Shown here: positions 22,790 through 33,379 of the stretch, piece after piece
How the letters are laid out: the number at the start of each line of letters is the position of its first letter
Numbering within the stretch: the stretch's first letter is position 1
Origin: Zasmidium citrigriseum
Lineage: Eukaryota; Ascomycota; Dothideomycetes; Mycosphaerellales; Mycosphaerellaceae
Direction of reading: 5' to 3'
DNA length: 64,000 nt
Assembly (NCBI GenBank): GCA_002786025.1
Contig: NHNW01000031.1
Span: 124,001-188,000 of the forward strand
Notes under the pieces: model-generated
Told to the model about the DNA's origin: nothing
What the model saw: only the letters and a program-made list of their open reading frames with translations
Databases searched by the model: none
Translations under genes and position numbers: made by a program

Positions 22790-23922
22790 TCAGAACTTCT
22801 TGCGAGCGGCAGCACTCTTGCTAAGAGCCTGGAGCTTTCTCTTGCGCTCCAGCTTCTCACGCTTGTGCCGCTCCTCTTCCTCCAAAGCCTCTTGATCTTC
22901 CTTCTTCGCCGCAGCAAGTGCCATGCGCTCTTCTGACTCCATGTCGTCGAATCCAGCGTCCATGTCCGATTCGGAGTCGTAGTCTTCCGGTTCCTCGTCC
23001 TCGGCATCGTCCAGTTCGGACCAGCTGACATAGCCGTCGTATTTGCTCTCCCGAGCCTTCTTGGCAGCGGTCTTCGCCTTGGCTGCATTCGGGTCTGCTT
23101 TGCGCATCGTGCCCTTGTATGTGAACTCCTGCCTCTCGACCGGCTTCTTCATCGTTCCTTTGTACGTGGGCTCGGGTGCCTTCTTCATGCCACCCTTTAC
23201 ATCGACTGGTGTACCACTCCGACTTCTATCATTTGCCACCATCTTACCAGCCTTGCCACTGGCTTTCTGCTGCTGCTTTGCCGCCTCTTCTTGCCTCGCC
23301 CGCTCACGCTTCGACATTCTCTCCACGGGCTTATGCTTGATCGTACTAGAACCAGCAGCTTTGGCTGCCTCTTGTGCAGCCTTGGCCTTTTCCATGAGAG
23401 AAGCGAATCCACGCTTGGGTTTCGGGGCGCCATTTGCTGCGGCGGGAGCAGGGGCGTTTGTCGTTGATGCAGTGGGTACAGTGCTTTGACTGAGCTTTGG
23501 AGTTGGTTTCAAGGTCGGTCTAGTCGCAGCGTTCGACGCCCCTGGGCCTCGTGCGGTTCCTCGGTATTCGCCAGCCGGGGCGGGAGCGGGGATGGGTTTG
23601 GCAGCGGCGGGTTGTCCTGGTGGCCGGACAGGCACATTGACCTCAGTCTTCACCACTTTGGGCTTCGGCGCAGCGGCCTGGTCCTCAGGCTTGCGCTTGA
23701 CCCCCGCCACGGCATTGTTCGACTGAGGCCGGGCTCCGTTTGATAAGGCTTGCGCATTTCCGGCTTGGCCTCCTGGTGGTTTCGAGGTCGCTGCCGGCTT
23801 TGGCTGAGGTGCCTGAGGCTGTCCGCTGATGGACGAGAGGAGGGAGGCGAATGACTGCATATGTGAGTCAGTGTCGTGTGCAGAGATTGTCAGAGCGGAG
23901 AGTCACAAAGGCTTACCGTCAT
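22790..23922 (-). CDS. SPT2: SPT2-family chromatin protein
   Basis: Histone H3-H4-binding chromatin protein that acts with transcription elongation. The main exon 23854-22790 is continuous. I add a six-base first exon (23922-23917, Met-Thr) joined through a 62-nt GTAAGC...CAG intron with a CTGAC branch site, giving 356 aa. The alternative is an in-frame ATG at 23860. Seen: a disordered Pro/Ala/Lys-rich N-terminal two thirds, repeated YKGTM motifs (two in PTYKGTMKK and FTYKGTMRK), then the SPT2 signature. This is an acidic block (DDAEDEEPEDYDSESDMDAGF) followed by the basic C-terminal helix ending KSAAARKKF. Divergent from the ribosomal P2 gene. Confidence 0.85.
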
Positions 23923-24398
23923 GGCGATTCCAGCAGCGGTAGAGTGTGCTATCTGGGGAGTTCGAGGTCGTGTAGCAAGAGCATGTCAAGGTCGACACAC
24001 AGAGCGTCTGCGGACGGGGCTGCTGGCGAAGAATGCGGAAGACAAAGGAGAAAGGTGGTGACGGAAGAAGAGGGCTTTGTATGTGCCACGCTGTTCGAGA
24101 AGCGCAAGACGTCGCGCGGGCCGTGACGCGGGAAGAGCCGCGCGTGACTAATCGCAAAAACGCAGTCTTGGCGCGGCGGCACTGGACTCTTCAAATTGGT
24201 CTAGTCGGAGAAAGAACGACCACCGCACTGCACGACATCCCATATCAGAACCTGAAGTCTCAGTCTGCGCTCAAGCCCGCGCTTAAATCGATTGATTCTC
24301 TTGTTCTTTACCGACCAACAACCCCAACCGTGAGCGCGACCGTCCACGCCTTCACTTTTGACCAATCTCTAACAGCGAAATTTCCAGACACCATCAAA
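23923..24398. promoter_or_regulatory. Divergent SPT2 / ribosomal P2 promoter
   Basis: 476-bp spacer between two divergent start codons, so it must carry both promoters. The part before P2 is pyrimidine-rich, as is usual for ribosomal-protein genes. No specific factor site is claimed. Confidence 0.5.
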
Positions 24399-24793
24399 AT
24401 GAAGCACCTGGCGGCATACCTCCTCCTCGGCCTCGGCGGCAACTCCTCCCCATCCGCCGAAGACATCAAGGGCGTCCTCTCCGCCGTCGGTATCGAGGCC
24501 GATGACGAGCGTCTCAACCAGCTCCTCGGCGAGCTCGAGGGCAAGGACATCAACGAGGTGTGATTTACCAGGACTCTAGAAAGGATTCGAGGCATCGTAC
24601 TGACTTCACATGACAGCTGATCTCCGAGGGTGCTACCAAGCTCGCCTCCGTCCCATCTGGTGGTGCTGCTGCCCCAGCTGCTGGCGGTGCTCCCGCTGCT
24701 GGCGGTGCCCCAGCAGAGGCCGCCAAGGAGGAGGCCAAGGAAGAGGAGAAGGAGGAGTCCGACGAGGACATGGGCTTCGGTCTCTTCGACTAA
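24399..24793 (+). CDS. 60S acidic ribosomal protein P2
   Basis: Stalk protein of the large ribosomal subunit that recruits elongation factors. Two exons (24399-24557, 24617-24793; 59-nt intron) give 111 aa. The N terminus [14 protein letters not shown] and the helix [17 protein letters not shown] define P2 rather than P1. Exon 2 carries the Ala/Gly/Pro hinge, the Glu/Lys run and the invariant tail [13 protein letters not shown], which binds translation factors. The protein sequence is typical and complete. It converges with MMS19. Confidence 0.97.
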
Positions 24794-25126
24794 GCGTATC
24801 GCGACTAGGACGGAAAGATCGAGCATTTTGGGTCGGCAAGGAAACGTGTTTGAGTGGCAGATACGAAGAACATGGAATTGTTCTATATGCGCTCGAAAGA
24901 GTCGTTGCTGGGAGACTACGCAGATACTCTACGCCAATTGACCTGACTTCTCCCGCCCAAGATTCAGTCATCTCTTCACAGCGTTCGAAAGCACCCGGCC
25001 ATATGTTGTCGACATTCCATGCCTGACAAGCTGGCTGAACCAGCAGTGTTCATGAATCGTTCTATCAATGTACGACTTACTGACTGACTTCCAAAGCCTC
25101 CAAGCTTTACCTACTTGCACCCCAAA
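24794..25126. other. Convergent 3' region, no gene seen
   Basis: Downstream of both the ribosomal P2 gene and MMS19. No gene or repeat seen. Confidence 0.5.
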
Positions 25127-28100
25127 TCAGTCCTCGTCATCGTTTCCTTCGTCCAACGTCAACCAAGCGCTCCTGCATTTCACAGCAGCAGACCTGACGC
25201 TTCTCTTCGCATCGTCCAAACAGCCTAACAGCTTCTTAACCACAGGCCTTCGATACGGCACCACGGACTCCCTCTTCAGCTGTCGTGGAACGAGCGTCAA
25301 GCATTGCAGTGCTTTCGCCCTCACCTTGGCAACGTTGCCAGGACCGGACGTCGAATTGAGCAGTCTCGTGATGAGAGACGCGGAATGCTCTGCCGCAACA
25401 TTCGGATCGTGCATAAGCAGCGATTCGAAGACGGTCAGAGTGGAGTACTTGACTGGCTGGTCGGTAGAATCATTCAAATCAAGGCTCTGAAGAAGAGATG
25501 GCATCAAAGATGCCAACGAGGATTCGATGATGGAGTAGGGGAGCCATCTCAGGATGCCAGACATCGCGATGAGATAGTTGGGTTTCGTGCTCTGTTCGGC
25601 AGTCCTCACACTATCAATCATCGGCGGAATCGTCTGGCTGAAGGTCTTCTGCTTGTAGAGGTTCGAGACCAGACAGTGATTCTCCTTGGTGAGAATATCG
25701 TCAGGGGCAAGCAGCTCTGCGAATCGTCGAGCGAAGGTCTTGTCTGCTTTGGGAAGTGTTTGCAACAGCAGCGAGATGTACTTTGCTGTCAACGATCCAC
25801 TCCGTCCTTGGACGATCAGTGCCTTAACGACAGCAAAGGCAACGACTACCTTCGCAGGCATAATCTCGTCGCTCAGTAATGCTTCCACCTCAATTCCCGC
25901 ATCTTGCAAAGTCTGCTGCATTACGTCGGGCTTGAGGAACTTGTTGATCACCATCGACAAGTGTCTTGCTACGATTGCGGTACTGGCAGAATCCTGAGTA
26001 CTGCTGAGAAGATAGTGAGAGAGCGCTTTGAGCAAAGTGACGATGTTGGCTGGATCCACGATCTCAGGTCGTAAGGAGGCGTAGTAGTAAGTCGAGAACG
26101 GTGCGAAGCGGCGAACTCGAGAGTCGATGCTGGCGTTGTCCGTAGACGAGAGCATCCATTCCATGTTCTTGTTGTACACCGAACTCTGGAAGTGCGGTGT
26201 CTGCTGTCTAAGGATGATGTTGGTCAAGCGGCCGATGATTTCTGCGACTGCGTCGTCCTGCTCAGACGGCAACGCATCTCGTAGTCTCTCAATCAAGGGC
26301 TCGGCGTAGTCAGAGAAGTAGGAGCTTCGTATGACCCCTTCTTCACGCATCGGTGATCCGTGTGTGCAGATATAGAGTTGCGCTAACAGGAGTGCTCTTT
26401 GATAGTCGCCGGAGGCATTCTGAAACCTCGCAGCGTTATGCTTGTTCTTGATTCGCACGGCGACCGTGTCGAAGATCTGCTGTTCTGTGCTCAATTGCAC
26501 AAAAGCTTCCAGTACCGGCTTCCAAGTCGTCTCATCTTGAGGAGCGTCGGGCAGCTCTACCATGAAGGCCGGTATGGCCTGCTGACGTATTGCCTCTGGA
26601 GCTGCATGAGCAATGTTGACCAAGCTTTTGACAGCCTCTGCGCTGATGTCCCCATGGCCGTCAATACGTTCATGGAGAATTATCTCGTCGATAGCATCTA
26701 TAGCTCGAGCAACTTGGTCTTCTGACAGAGCCCCTCGCACGGCTGACAACTTTGCGAGGCCGTTCAAAGCCGCAAGTCGGAACGAGACTTCTGCTTTGGG
26801 TGCGCTCGTCACTGCGCGGATCAAAGCATTGAGAGCATCGTCTGCGAATGCTTGCAAAGCTTCTGCATCTGCTGCCGGATGCGAGATCTGTAGCTCCCGA
26901 TACGCATCAACAATTTCATTGAACACCTCGAGAAGTCCTCTCCGCTTCGTAATTGACTCTGAAGACTGGAATAGAGTGAACAGGACAGGGAACACTCCCT
27001 TTGCGATCTTGTCTCCAACGGCAGGGCTGGCCTTCGTAATGGCGTGAAGGATGCGACCAGCCCCTTGAGATTGTTTCGTCGGTGCGTCTTCGAGGTGCTC
27101 GTTACATTCCTTCACAATGGGACGAATGTACGAGTTCAGAGGTCCTTCAGCATCCGCAAACTTTTCAGCAATGAGCCCCAGCGTTTTCACTGCCTCCTGC
27201 GCAAGGTCTTCTTCCTGCACGTTGATGACCTCAAACTTCAAAGCATCCCACAAGGTGACTGAGTAGAGGTTGATGGTATTGGCGATGTAGCGGCTCACAC
27301 ATGATTGCAGAGTCTGTAGTACATCTCGTTTCGTGTTGATTGAAGTGGAGTCCAGCTTGTCCAGCAAAGCCGGGAATGCATAAGGAGCGAAGTCGGAGTT
27401 CGCCGCTATGCAGTCTCGTAACCGGTCTTTCAGATCTTGAGCTGTGATACCGTATGGATCATCCGGCGGAGGCTTGAAAGTGATTGGGAAGTAATCAAAG
27501 ACGGCCTCAAACATGTCTTGCGCAAAAGCATGGATATCCCACTCGGCCATAGGAACCTGTAGCAAGGAGAAGACGATCATCAAGTTCCGAGGATCTTTCT
27601 CGCCCTCGAAGTATGATATGAAGCCTTCCATGAATTGCGGATCAGTCTCGTGAATCTGTTTCATCGGCGTCCGGTATTTGGCCAGCAAACGGTCGATAAG
27701 CTGAATCACTGGATACCTTTCAGTTTGAAGCTTAAACTGCCGAAGAGGATGTGTGTGGTCCAAGAAGGTCCGCATCACTCTCTGCGCCAACTCGGGATCC
27801 CATTTGCCACGCTCCTCGAGCGCGAGCAATGCTCGCGCCGAAGCGCCCACGCCTTCGACATCGCCCTCGAGTCGGCCAAGGATAAAATCGCAGAGTAACC
27901 TTCGCTCCTGACCCGACAAGACTTTCGGTGGCAAGTTTTCTAGGACATCGGCGAGGTATGCGACTGATTTTGCGCGAATGGCGCCATCGTTTTTGTCGTT
28001 GATGTACTCCTCGAGACTGGTGATGAGGTCGATAAGTTTCAGCTGCTTTTCCTGGAGTTTGGTGGCGCTTTGAGTGGCGATTCGTTGCGCTTCTGGCTTG

Positions 28101-28141
28101 TTCTTGTCTACCTCGAGCAGGTAGAGCTGGATGTCTGACAT
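25127..28141 (-). CDS. MMS19: MMS19/Met18 nucleotide excision repair and Fe-S targeting factor
   Basis: Scaffold of the cytosolic iron-sulfur targeting complex, which delivers Fe-S clusters to DNA repair and replication enzymes such as XPD and DNA polymerases. It has an uninterrupted 1004-aa frame and no introns, in contrast to most neighbours. The N-terminal region contains the conserved block LLCDFILGRLEGDVEGVGASARALLALEERGKW... with HPLRQFKLQTERYPVIQLIDRLL. The middle has PVAEWDIHAF-like (here PMAEWDIHAF) and DYFPITFKPPPDDPYGIT, diagnostic of Mms19. The rest is helical HEAT-repeat sequence to the C terminus, which ends in an acidic DEGNDDED. It is about 300 bp from the stop of SLA1, in tandem. 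Confidence 0.95.
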   Translation of the reverse strand: MSDIQLYLLEVDKNKPEAQRIATQSATKLQEKQLKLIDLITSLEEYINDKNDGAIRAKSVAYLADVLENLPPKVLSGQERRLLCDFILGRLEGDVEGVGASARALLALEERGKWDPELAQRVMRTFLDHTHPLRQFKLQTERYPVIQLIDRLLAKYRTPMKQIHETDPQFMEGFISYFEGEKDPRNLMIVFSLLQVPMAEWDIHAFAQDMFEAVFDYFPITFKPPPDDPYGITAQDLKDRLRDCIAANSDFAPYAFPALLDKLDSTSINTKRDVLQTLQSCVSRYIANTINLYSVTLWDALKFEVINVQEEDLAQEAVKTLGLIAEKFADAEGPLNSYIRPIVKECNEHLEDAPTKQSQGAGRILHAITKASPAVGDKIAKGVFPVLFTLFQSSESITKRRGLLEVFNEIVDAYRELQISHPAADAEALQAFADDALNALIRAVTSAPKAEVSFRLAALNGLAKLSAVRGALSEDQVARAIDAIDEIILHERIDGHGDISAEAVKSLVNIAHAAPEAIRQQAIPAFMVELPDAPQDETTWKPVLEAFVQLSTEQQIFDTVAVRIKNKHNAARFQNASGDYQRALLLAQLYICTHGSPMREEGVIRSSYFSDYAEPLIERLRDALPSEQDDAVAEIIGRLTNIILRQQTPHFQSSVYNKNMEWMLSSTDNASIDSRVRRFAPFSTYYYASLRPEIVDPANIVTLLKALSHYLLSSTQDSASTAIVARHLSMVINKFLKPDVMQQTLQDAGIEVEALLSDEIMPAKVVVAFAVVKALIVQGRSGSLTAKYISLLLQTLPKADKTFARRFAELLAPDDILTKENHCLVSNLYKQKTFSQTIPPMIDSVRTAEQSTKPNYLIAMSGILRWLPYSIIESSLASLMPSLLQSLDLNDSTDQPVKYSTLTVFESLLMHDPNVAAEHSASLITRLLNSTSGPGNVAKVRAKALQCLTLVPRQLKRESVVPYRRPVVKKLLGCLDDAKRSVRSAAVKCRSAWLTLDEGNDDED

Positions 28142-28439
28142 TGCCTCATGTCTCGTGGATGATGGGTTGGTGCGAGCACATGCAGTTCATGGGATTTTTG
28201 ATCGCTCAAATCAGCCTCACGTCATTCGCTGATCGGCTCGGAAGATCTGCCGCTAGCGGGTAAAATAGCTGGCTGCAGAAGTGGTGGTACAGCTTTGACA
28301 TTCACTTCACATGCTTCCATTCTTCTACTAACGGGGAATCGGGGTATGGTGATATTAGCGAGCGAGTTACACTATATACATGTGGTGCACATATGCACAT
28401 CCCATTGACGTCCTACATAGCGAGTTTTGGCGGAAATGC

Positions 28440-31400
28440 TTAAAAGCCAAATGGGTTCTGAGGAGCTGAACGACGTTGTCAGTAGACATTCGCACAAGGA
28501 CGATGTGGGTGATAGAAGACTTACTTGCTTTGGACAAGTTGGCCCGACCGGTTGGCTGAGGTGCCAGTGGTTTCGCTCCGGACTGCACACCAAATCGTAC
28601 TGGTGGTGGTGGTCCAGTCTTTTGAGGCACCAGAGGAGCGACGGGCTGAGAAGGACCAAACACCCCGCCGGTTTGCTGAGGAGGCATTTGTGGCATAGGC
28701 TGTGTTGGCTGCGCTCCAAAGCCGTTCATACCGGTAGGCTGCGAAATACTGAAGGACGGCTGGAACCCCGTCTGCTGAGGGGTGAACGAGTTTGATAGAC
28801 CAGAGGGCATGGGCTGGAACTGTTGCCGCGGTGGGTCTGCAAACGGAGAACCACTCTGCTGACCGTTGATGAGTTGTTGCTGGTAGTTCGGCTGTCCCAT
28901 GCCCAGCTGCTGCGCTTGCTGTTGGCCAAACTGCGATTGAGGCTGGAATCCGGTCGGCTGTGGTTGTAAGGCAGGGTAGTTCTGCTGCATTGATTGGATC
29001 CCGTTCTGCTGCGGTGGCATGCCATTGGGCTGTGGGAACCCAGCGCCATATCCTGTTGGTGATTGAAACGCCGTTTGTTGAGGTTGCATCGGCTGGAATT
29101 GTTGCTGCTGTGGCGCGCCCATTTGAGGCGGGTATCCAGTCAATTGGGGCTGCAGAGGCTGAGCGCCGAAACCTGATTGTTGAGGGAATCCTGGGGCAGA
29201 TGAAGCTCGCGGAGGTGGAGGCATGTTCAGTGGACCTCCGGTCGCCTGCTGAGGCGGTGGAGCTGGCCGTTGTCGTGGCATTGCAGTCTGCTGAGGTTGC
29301 ATAGGTTGCTGCGGCTGGAAGCCAGTCTGCATGGGCTGCATTGGTGGCTGCTGGTATCCTGTCTGCATAGGCTGTTGTTGCGGTTGCCTGTTCGCGGGAG
29401 CAAGAGCAGCAATCTTGTCGAAGATAGCCTGATTTGCACCTTGAGGTTGTGGCGGTTGCTCGGGCTGCGTAGGCTGAGCAGCCTGTACGGGGGCAGGCGC
29501 TGGAGCAGGCGCTGGAGTTGGTTGTAGCGCAGGGCTTGAAATGGAAAGCGATACCAGGTCTTCGTTGATCTTTGGTTTAGGCGGTTCTACCACCGGAGCA
29601 GGTGCTGGCGTAGGCGTGGTACTTGCAGTGGCAGTGGGCGTCTGCGATCTCGCTGGTTTGACATCCCAAGCATCATCGTCAAAGCCGCCGGTCGTTTGTC
29701 GGACTGGAGCAGAGGTGAGAGGCGTTGCCTTTGCATCTGCAGGGGGCTCTTTTGTGGCGGGGCTCTCTGTCTTTGGCCTGAATGCGCTTTCGTCCACCAC
29801 ATCGTTGGTCTGAACAGCGGGTGCTGGCCTACCCTTCCTCGTGTTGTTTCGTAATGCGCCTCCAGGGCCAGAGAACAAGCCACCTTCAGCTGCAGCGCTG
29901 TCTTGCCCGCTTGGTGAGGCCACATCCCGTTTTCGGTCGTACTTGTTGTCAAGGAACTTCATCACCCGCAAAATGTCGCCTTCTTTGAGTCCAAGCGTTC
30001 TGAGAAGCTGCTCATTGACCTCAGGAAGCACTTCGGGGCTCATCTGATCTCTCGCAAAGGCACCGGCGTATCGACCACAGATCTGTGGATTGACACCGCA
30101 TTGCAAGAAGAAGTCAAACCATTCGTCCTCATCCTTGTTCTGGATAGTGGCACCAGCCCCTCGAGTCCCGTTTGAGCGCTCTTGATCCTTCTGCCTCTGG
30201 GTGTTGCGTCGCTTGATATCAGATAATGGCTTATCCTCATCCAAGCTTGCGCCGGTGGCACGCTCGACGTACTCCAGATCCTCAACAGCCATCTTGGCAA
30301 CTGGAACGGCAATCTTGACTCCGTTAAGCTTGTGAAGGTGAATCTTTCCTTCTCGGAGCCCAATGAACTCTGCCTCCACTTTGAAGCTGCCCGTCCGATC
30401 TGTCCATGTTCTCACCCTGGAGGAGTTCGGCTTGGATTTAGACTGCTCTTTCGAGCTGCGCTTGTCGGAACCTCGCATAGATGTACGCCTAGTATCACCT
30501 GCGAGACTGCTGTGTCGCTCTGGCGGAACGACCTCTCCATCACGCTTCTTCTTAGAAGCTTCTTTCGCGAGTCGCTCCTCCTCCAATCTGTTCTGCTCCA
30601 CTGTACTCCTCGCAGCGTTCAAGCCGGAAATGCTGTCTGATGCCGAGGGGACGACGCCGGTTATTTCAACATAGGACGAAGGGACGACGCCTTCCTTGCC
30701 ATTCTTCAGTCGCCGGACCATCCACCACTCGTCACTCTTGCTGTCGTCAAGAACAATGACCTGATCGCCCACGGCAACAGTCACTTCGTCCTCGCCCTGT
30801 GCCATGAATTCGTACAGCATCTGGCCCATCTTCTTTCCAGCTGCTCCAGTGCCAGCGCTGGCAGCCAGCACTTCCCTCAGACCTTCTCCTCTTGCTGCGC
30901 CTGCCAGCTCGCCGAGCGCTGCTACAATCTCTTGTGCAGTGTCCTTTGCGCCTGCGTGGAAGTCTATGCTCTTGCTGGGCCGCACAAGCTCTACAAACAC
31001 ATGCTTTCCTTCAATGCTGTAATGCGTAAGTTTATCAGCGGTCCATTCCTTGCTAGGACCGTCTCTGCTCTTCTCCGGACTGATCATGATTATGCCTTTG
31101 GCAATGTTGATGCCCAGCGTTGTCGGCATCTTCTTATTCTTTCCCATATGCTGTACCATCTCGTGGATGTTGTAAAGGTGGAATCCGCCTGGTGAACGCA
31201 CCGCTTCTTCTCCATAGTCGTCATCGTACGTCGTTGAGATCACTCGGTTGTGTGGAGGCGAGGGCAGGACGCCTGGAGGTTCCGAGTCGCGAGGAGATGC
31301 GAATTGTACTTGAGGCTGCGAAGGTGGTGATACGGGGTAGCTCTGTGACGGTGGCCTCCGTGGAAGAGAGGGAGCTGCCTCTTCATCGCTCTCCTCTGGC

Positions 31401-32050
31401 GTATATTGCGGTCTCTGGGGAAGTGGCGGCGAAGCTAATGCACGCTCTGTGCTCGGCGATGGTTGTGTCCCGCCAGTCTTTTGCGCAATGATCCCCGCCA
31501 GCTGTGCAGCTGGATTGTTCGCAGGCGGATCAGGAGACGGTGTCGGTCTAGTGCCTGGGTCGGGATAGTCGGCCTCTCCAGGAATGGGCTCATCAGCGGC
31601 CGGTGGTCGTGCTGGCATGGGCGGAGGAGCTGGCGCCAGATTGCGAACGGGTGGTGCTGCCGCAGTAGAGTCTACGCGCTCAATGTATATCGCCGGTGCG
31701 AAGCCATACTCGCCATGAGCTCCTACCAGTGTCCAGTCCGGATCGCTCACATCATAAACATCCAATCGGGCATCCTCTTTGAAGGTCAACTCCTCATCGG
31801 TCTGCTTGGTATAGTCATATAAAGCCTTGGCCTGGTACAATGGCCGCACCTCCTCAATGTAGTTGTTCGGCACCAGCCCTTCTGGCTCTTCATCATCGTC
31901 AGACGTAGCCTTCCGCTTGCACTTCCACCAATCGTCCTCGGTGCTCTTCTCAAGCAGGAGTAGCAGGTCGCCCTCCTTGATCTCTAGCTCCTCCTCGCTT
32001 TGGGGCTGGTAGTCGAAGATGGCCCGGTAGCAGCCAAGAAACAGACCCAT
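28440..32050 (-). CDS. SLA1: SLA1 endocytic adaptor / actin-assembly regulator
   Basis: Clathrin-mediated endocytosis adaptor that binds cargo, clathrin and Las17. Two exons (32050-28525, 28465-28440) give 1183 aa. Seen in order: SH3-1 from residue ~5 (GCYRAIFDYQPQSEEELEI), SH3-2 ~75-130 (AKALYDYTKQTDEELTF), a Pro-rich linker, SH3-3 ~420-480 (VVPSSYVEI), the SHD1 domain (RTWTDRTGSFKVEAEF), the SAM-like SHD2 (WFDFFLQCGVNP), then a long Gln/Pro tail with more than ten QxTGF/QPTG-type repeats that are Prk/Ark phosphorylation-like sites. The 26-nt last exon adds TPQNPFGF, an NPF motif for EH-domain partners. The ATG at 32050 begins the family N terminus; an open frame upstream has no similarity to the family. 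Confidence 0.95.
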
Positions 32051-33207
32051 TGTCGGAGCAGCGTCGGCAGCGACGGATGCGATGCGCACAGTGAAGTGTC
32101 GGTCAAATCTTTGAAGGGCGGCGGATTGGGGGTGGTGAAGGTAGTGCGACCAAGACACGTGGGCTGGCCGTCAGACGAGCACTGTGACCACTGCTGCCGC
32201 TGGCGACTCAGGAGATGAGTGGCGGTTGCACGGGGCGGCGCGGTGCAGCGGAGCGCAGCGGAATGTCGACGGCGACGGGGTGGGAGAGCAGGCCCAGCGG
32301 CGTTTCAGGCGGCCAGGTGTTTGGGCATGGCAGAGGCAGCGAGACGAAGTTCAGTTGTAGGGCCTTGTTGTTTCCGGGCCACCATGCAAGCTTGGGCGTC
32401 TCGCTATGTCATCAGCGCCAGCCAAACGGCTTTCGCTTCTCGCCAGCCTCTTCACTTCACTTCAACTCACATCAACACATTCAAATCAATATTCATTCGA
32501 GTAACAAAACCTCGAAGCTACGTCTACGGAATCTTTGAGATTGCCTCGTTTCGTCTGCCACCAGAGCAGACGTGAAGGATGCCACGCCGACACATTGCAA
32601 CCCGATCAATCTCGCGTTAGATTGGCAGTGGATCCCAGACGACGGATCGAGCACATGCAGCCTGCAGAGCCCAAGCCACTCATTCTTGTTGATAGCCATG
32701 ATTTTGATTGCAAAAGACATCGATTTCAACATAGGCAATCAATGATCAAGTGGCATATCCGAGCTCTGGACCGAGTGATATACATGAACGAGGCGATGTG
32801 CATGCACTAACTCGCAGTCCTGTCTGGCAGTCGAACAACCTTGGTGGATCTCTTTGCAGGCTCATTGTCATTCTTTCGACTCCGAGCCCGCTTGTCGTTG
32901 ATGTGTTCAACCTGCTCCAAACCCCACAACTTGAACGGAGATGGCAGTCCTCCATAAGTTCGAGCCGATCAAGTAATGTCAATGCTTCGATACAGTCGTG
33001 GATCAAATGTCAACTTCGCTTTTCTCATCATTGATGTGGCGAGCTCCTCAATGGCCGGTACAAGCCGCCAGCTCGTTCAAGCCATCTCTTCCACCCATCT
33101 ATCATTCACTTCTATCTTCTGCCAACCATCAAACCTACTGACCCACTTTGCCAAGGTTTAGGTACATATATTTGACGGATACTCCCGCTTCGATACTCTC
33201 TAGCCAC
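32051..33207. other. Gene-free stretch upstream of SLA1 and the tRNA
   Basis: Promoter of SLA1 on the left, then about 1 kb in which I recognise no protein, RNA or repeat. Confidence 0.45.
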
Positions 33208-33228
33208 CGAGCTGCATCAAGCAGCTCG
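33208..33228. repeat. Perfect 8-bp inverted repeat just upstream of tRNA
   Basis: CGAGCTGC, a five-base ATCAA loop, then GCAGCTCG. It ends 10 bases before the mature 5' end of the tRNA-Leu. It could form a hairpin in the pre-tRNA leader or act as a DNA site, or it may be chance. Confidence 0.7.
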
Positions 33229-33245
33229 AAAACTTCAAGCTACGG

Positions 33246-33256
33246 TGGCCGAGTGG
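33246..33256 (+). promoter_or_regulatory. RNA polymerase III A box
   Basis: TGGCCGAGTGG matches the A-box consensus TRGYNNARNNG at every position. It is internal to the tRNA D arm. Confidence 0.85.
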
Positions 33257-33276
33257 TCTAAGGCGGTAGATTTAAG

Positions 33277-33296
33277 TCAGTCACACGACTGCAAAC
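33277..33296 (+). other. Canonical tRNA intron (position 37/38)
   Basis: A 20-nt segment between G37 and C38 of the anticodon loop, the standard site for eukaryotic tRNA endonuclease. It contains a perfect CAGTC/GACTG hairpin with an ACAC loop. Confidence 0.85.
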
Positions 33297-33320
33297 CTCT
33301 ACTGGGGAGACCCGCGCGCG

Positions 33321-33371
33321 GTAAGCTTCCCTCTCTTGCCTTTTCTTTGATCATTTTCTAATATGTTGCAG
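33321..33371 (+). other. Spliceosomal-like 51-nt intron inside the tRNA T arm
   Basis: Begins GTAAGC, has a long pyrimidine-rich middle, a CTAAT branch-like site at 33358-33362 (branch A ten bases from the end) and ends TTGCAG. It interrupts the tRNA between G53 and T54. Without removal no T stem can form; with removal GCGCG pairs with CGCGT. Its length and motifs match the protein-gene introns in this window (45-67 nt, GT-AG, CTGAC/CTAAC). Its final G doubles as the first base of the B box, so the Pol III promoter survives the insertion. Nuclear tRNA introns are otherwise known at 37/38. Splicing itself is inference. Confidence 0.75.
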
Positions 33372-33379
33372 TTCGAACC
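33371..33379 (+). promoter_or_regulatory. RNA polymerase III B box
   Basis: GTTCGAACC fits the B-box core GTTCRANNC. The first G is the last base of the T-arm insert. Confidence 0.8.

Noticed and set aside
33321..33371. Reading the 51-nt segment as part of an extended tRNA variable arm
   Set aside because: With the segment retained, the strand before TTCGAAC (TGCAG) cannot pair with CGCGT, and the variable arm GGG/CCC is already complete.
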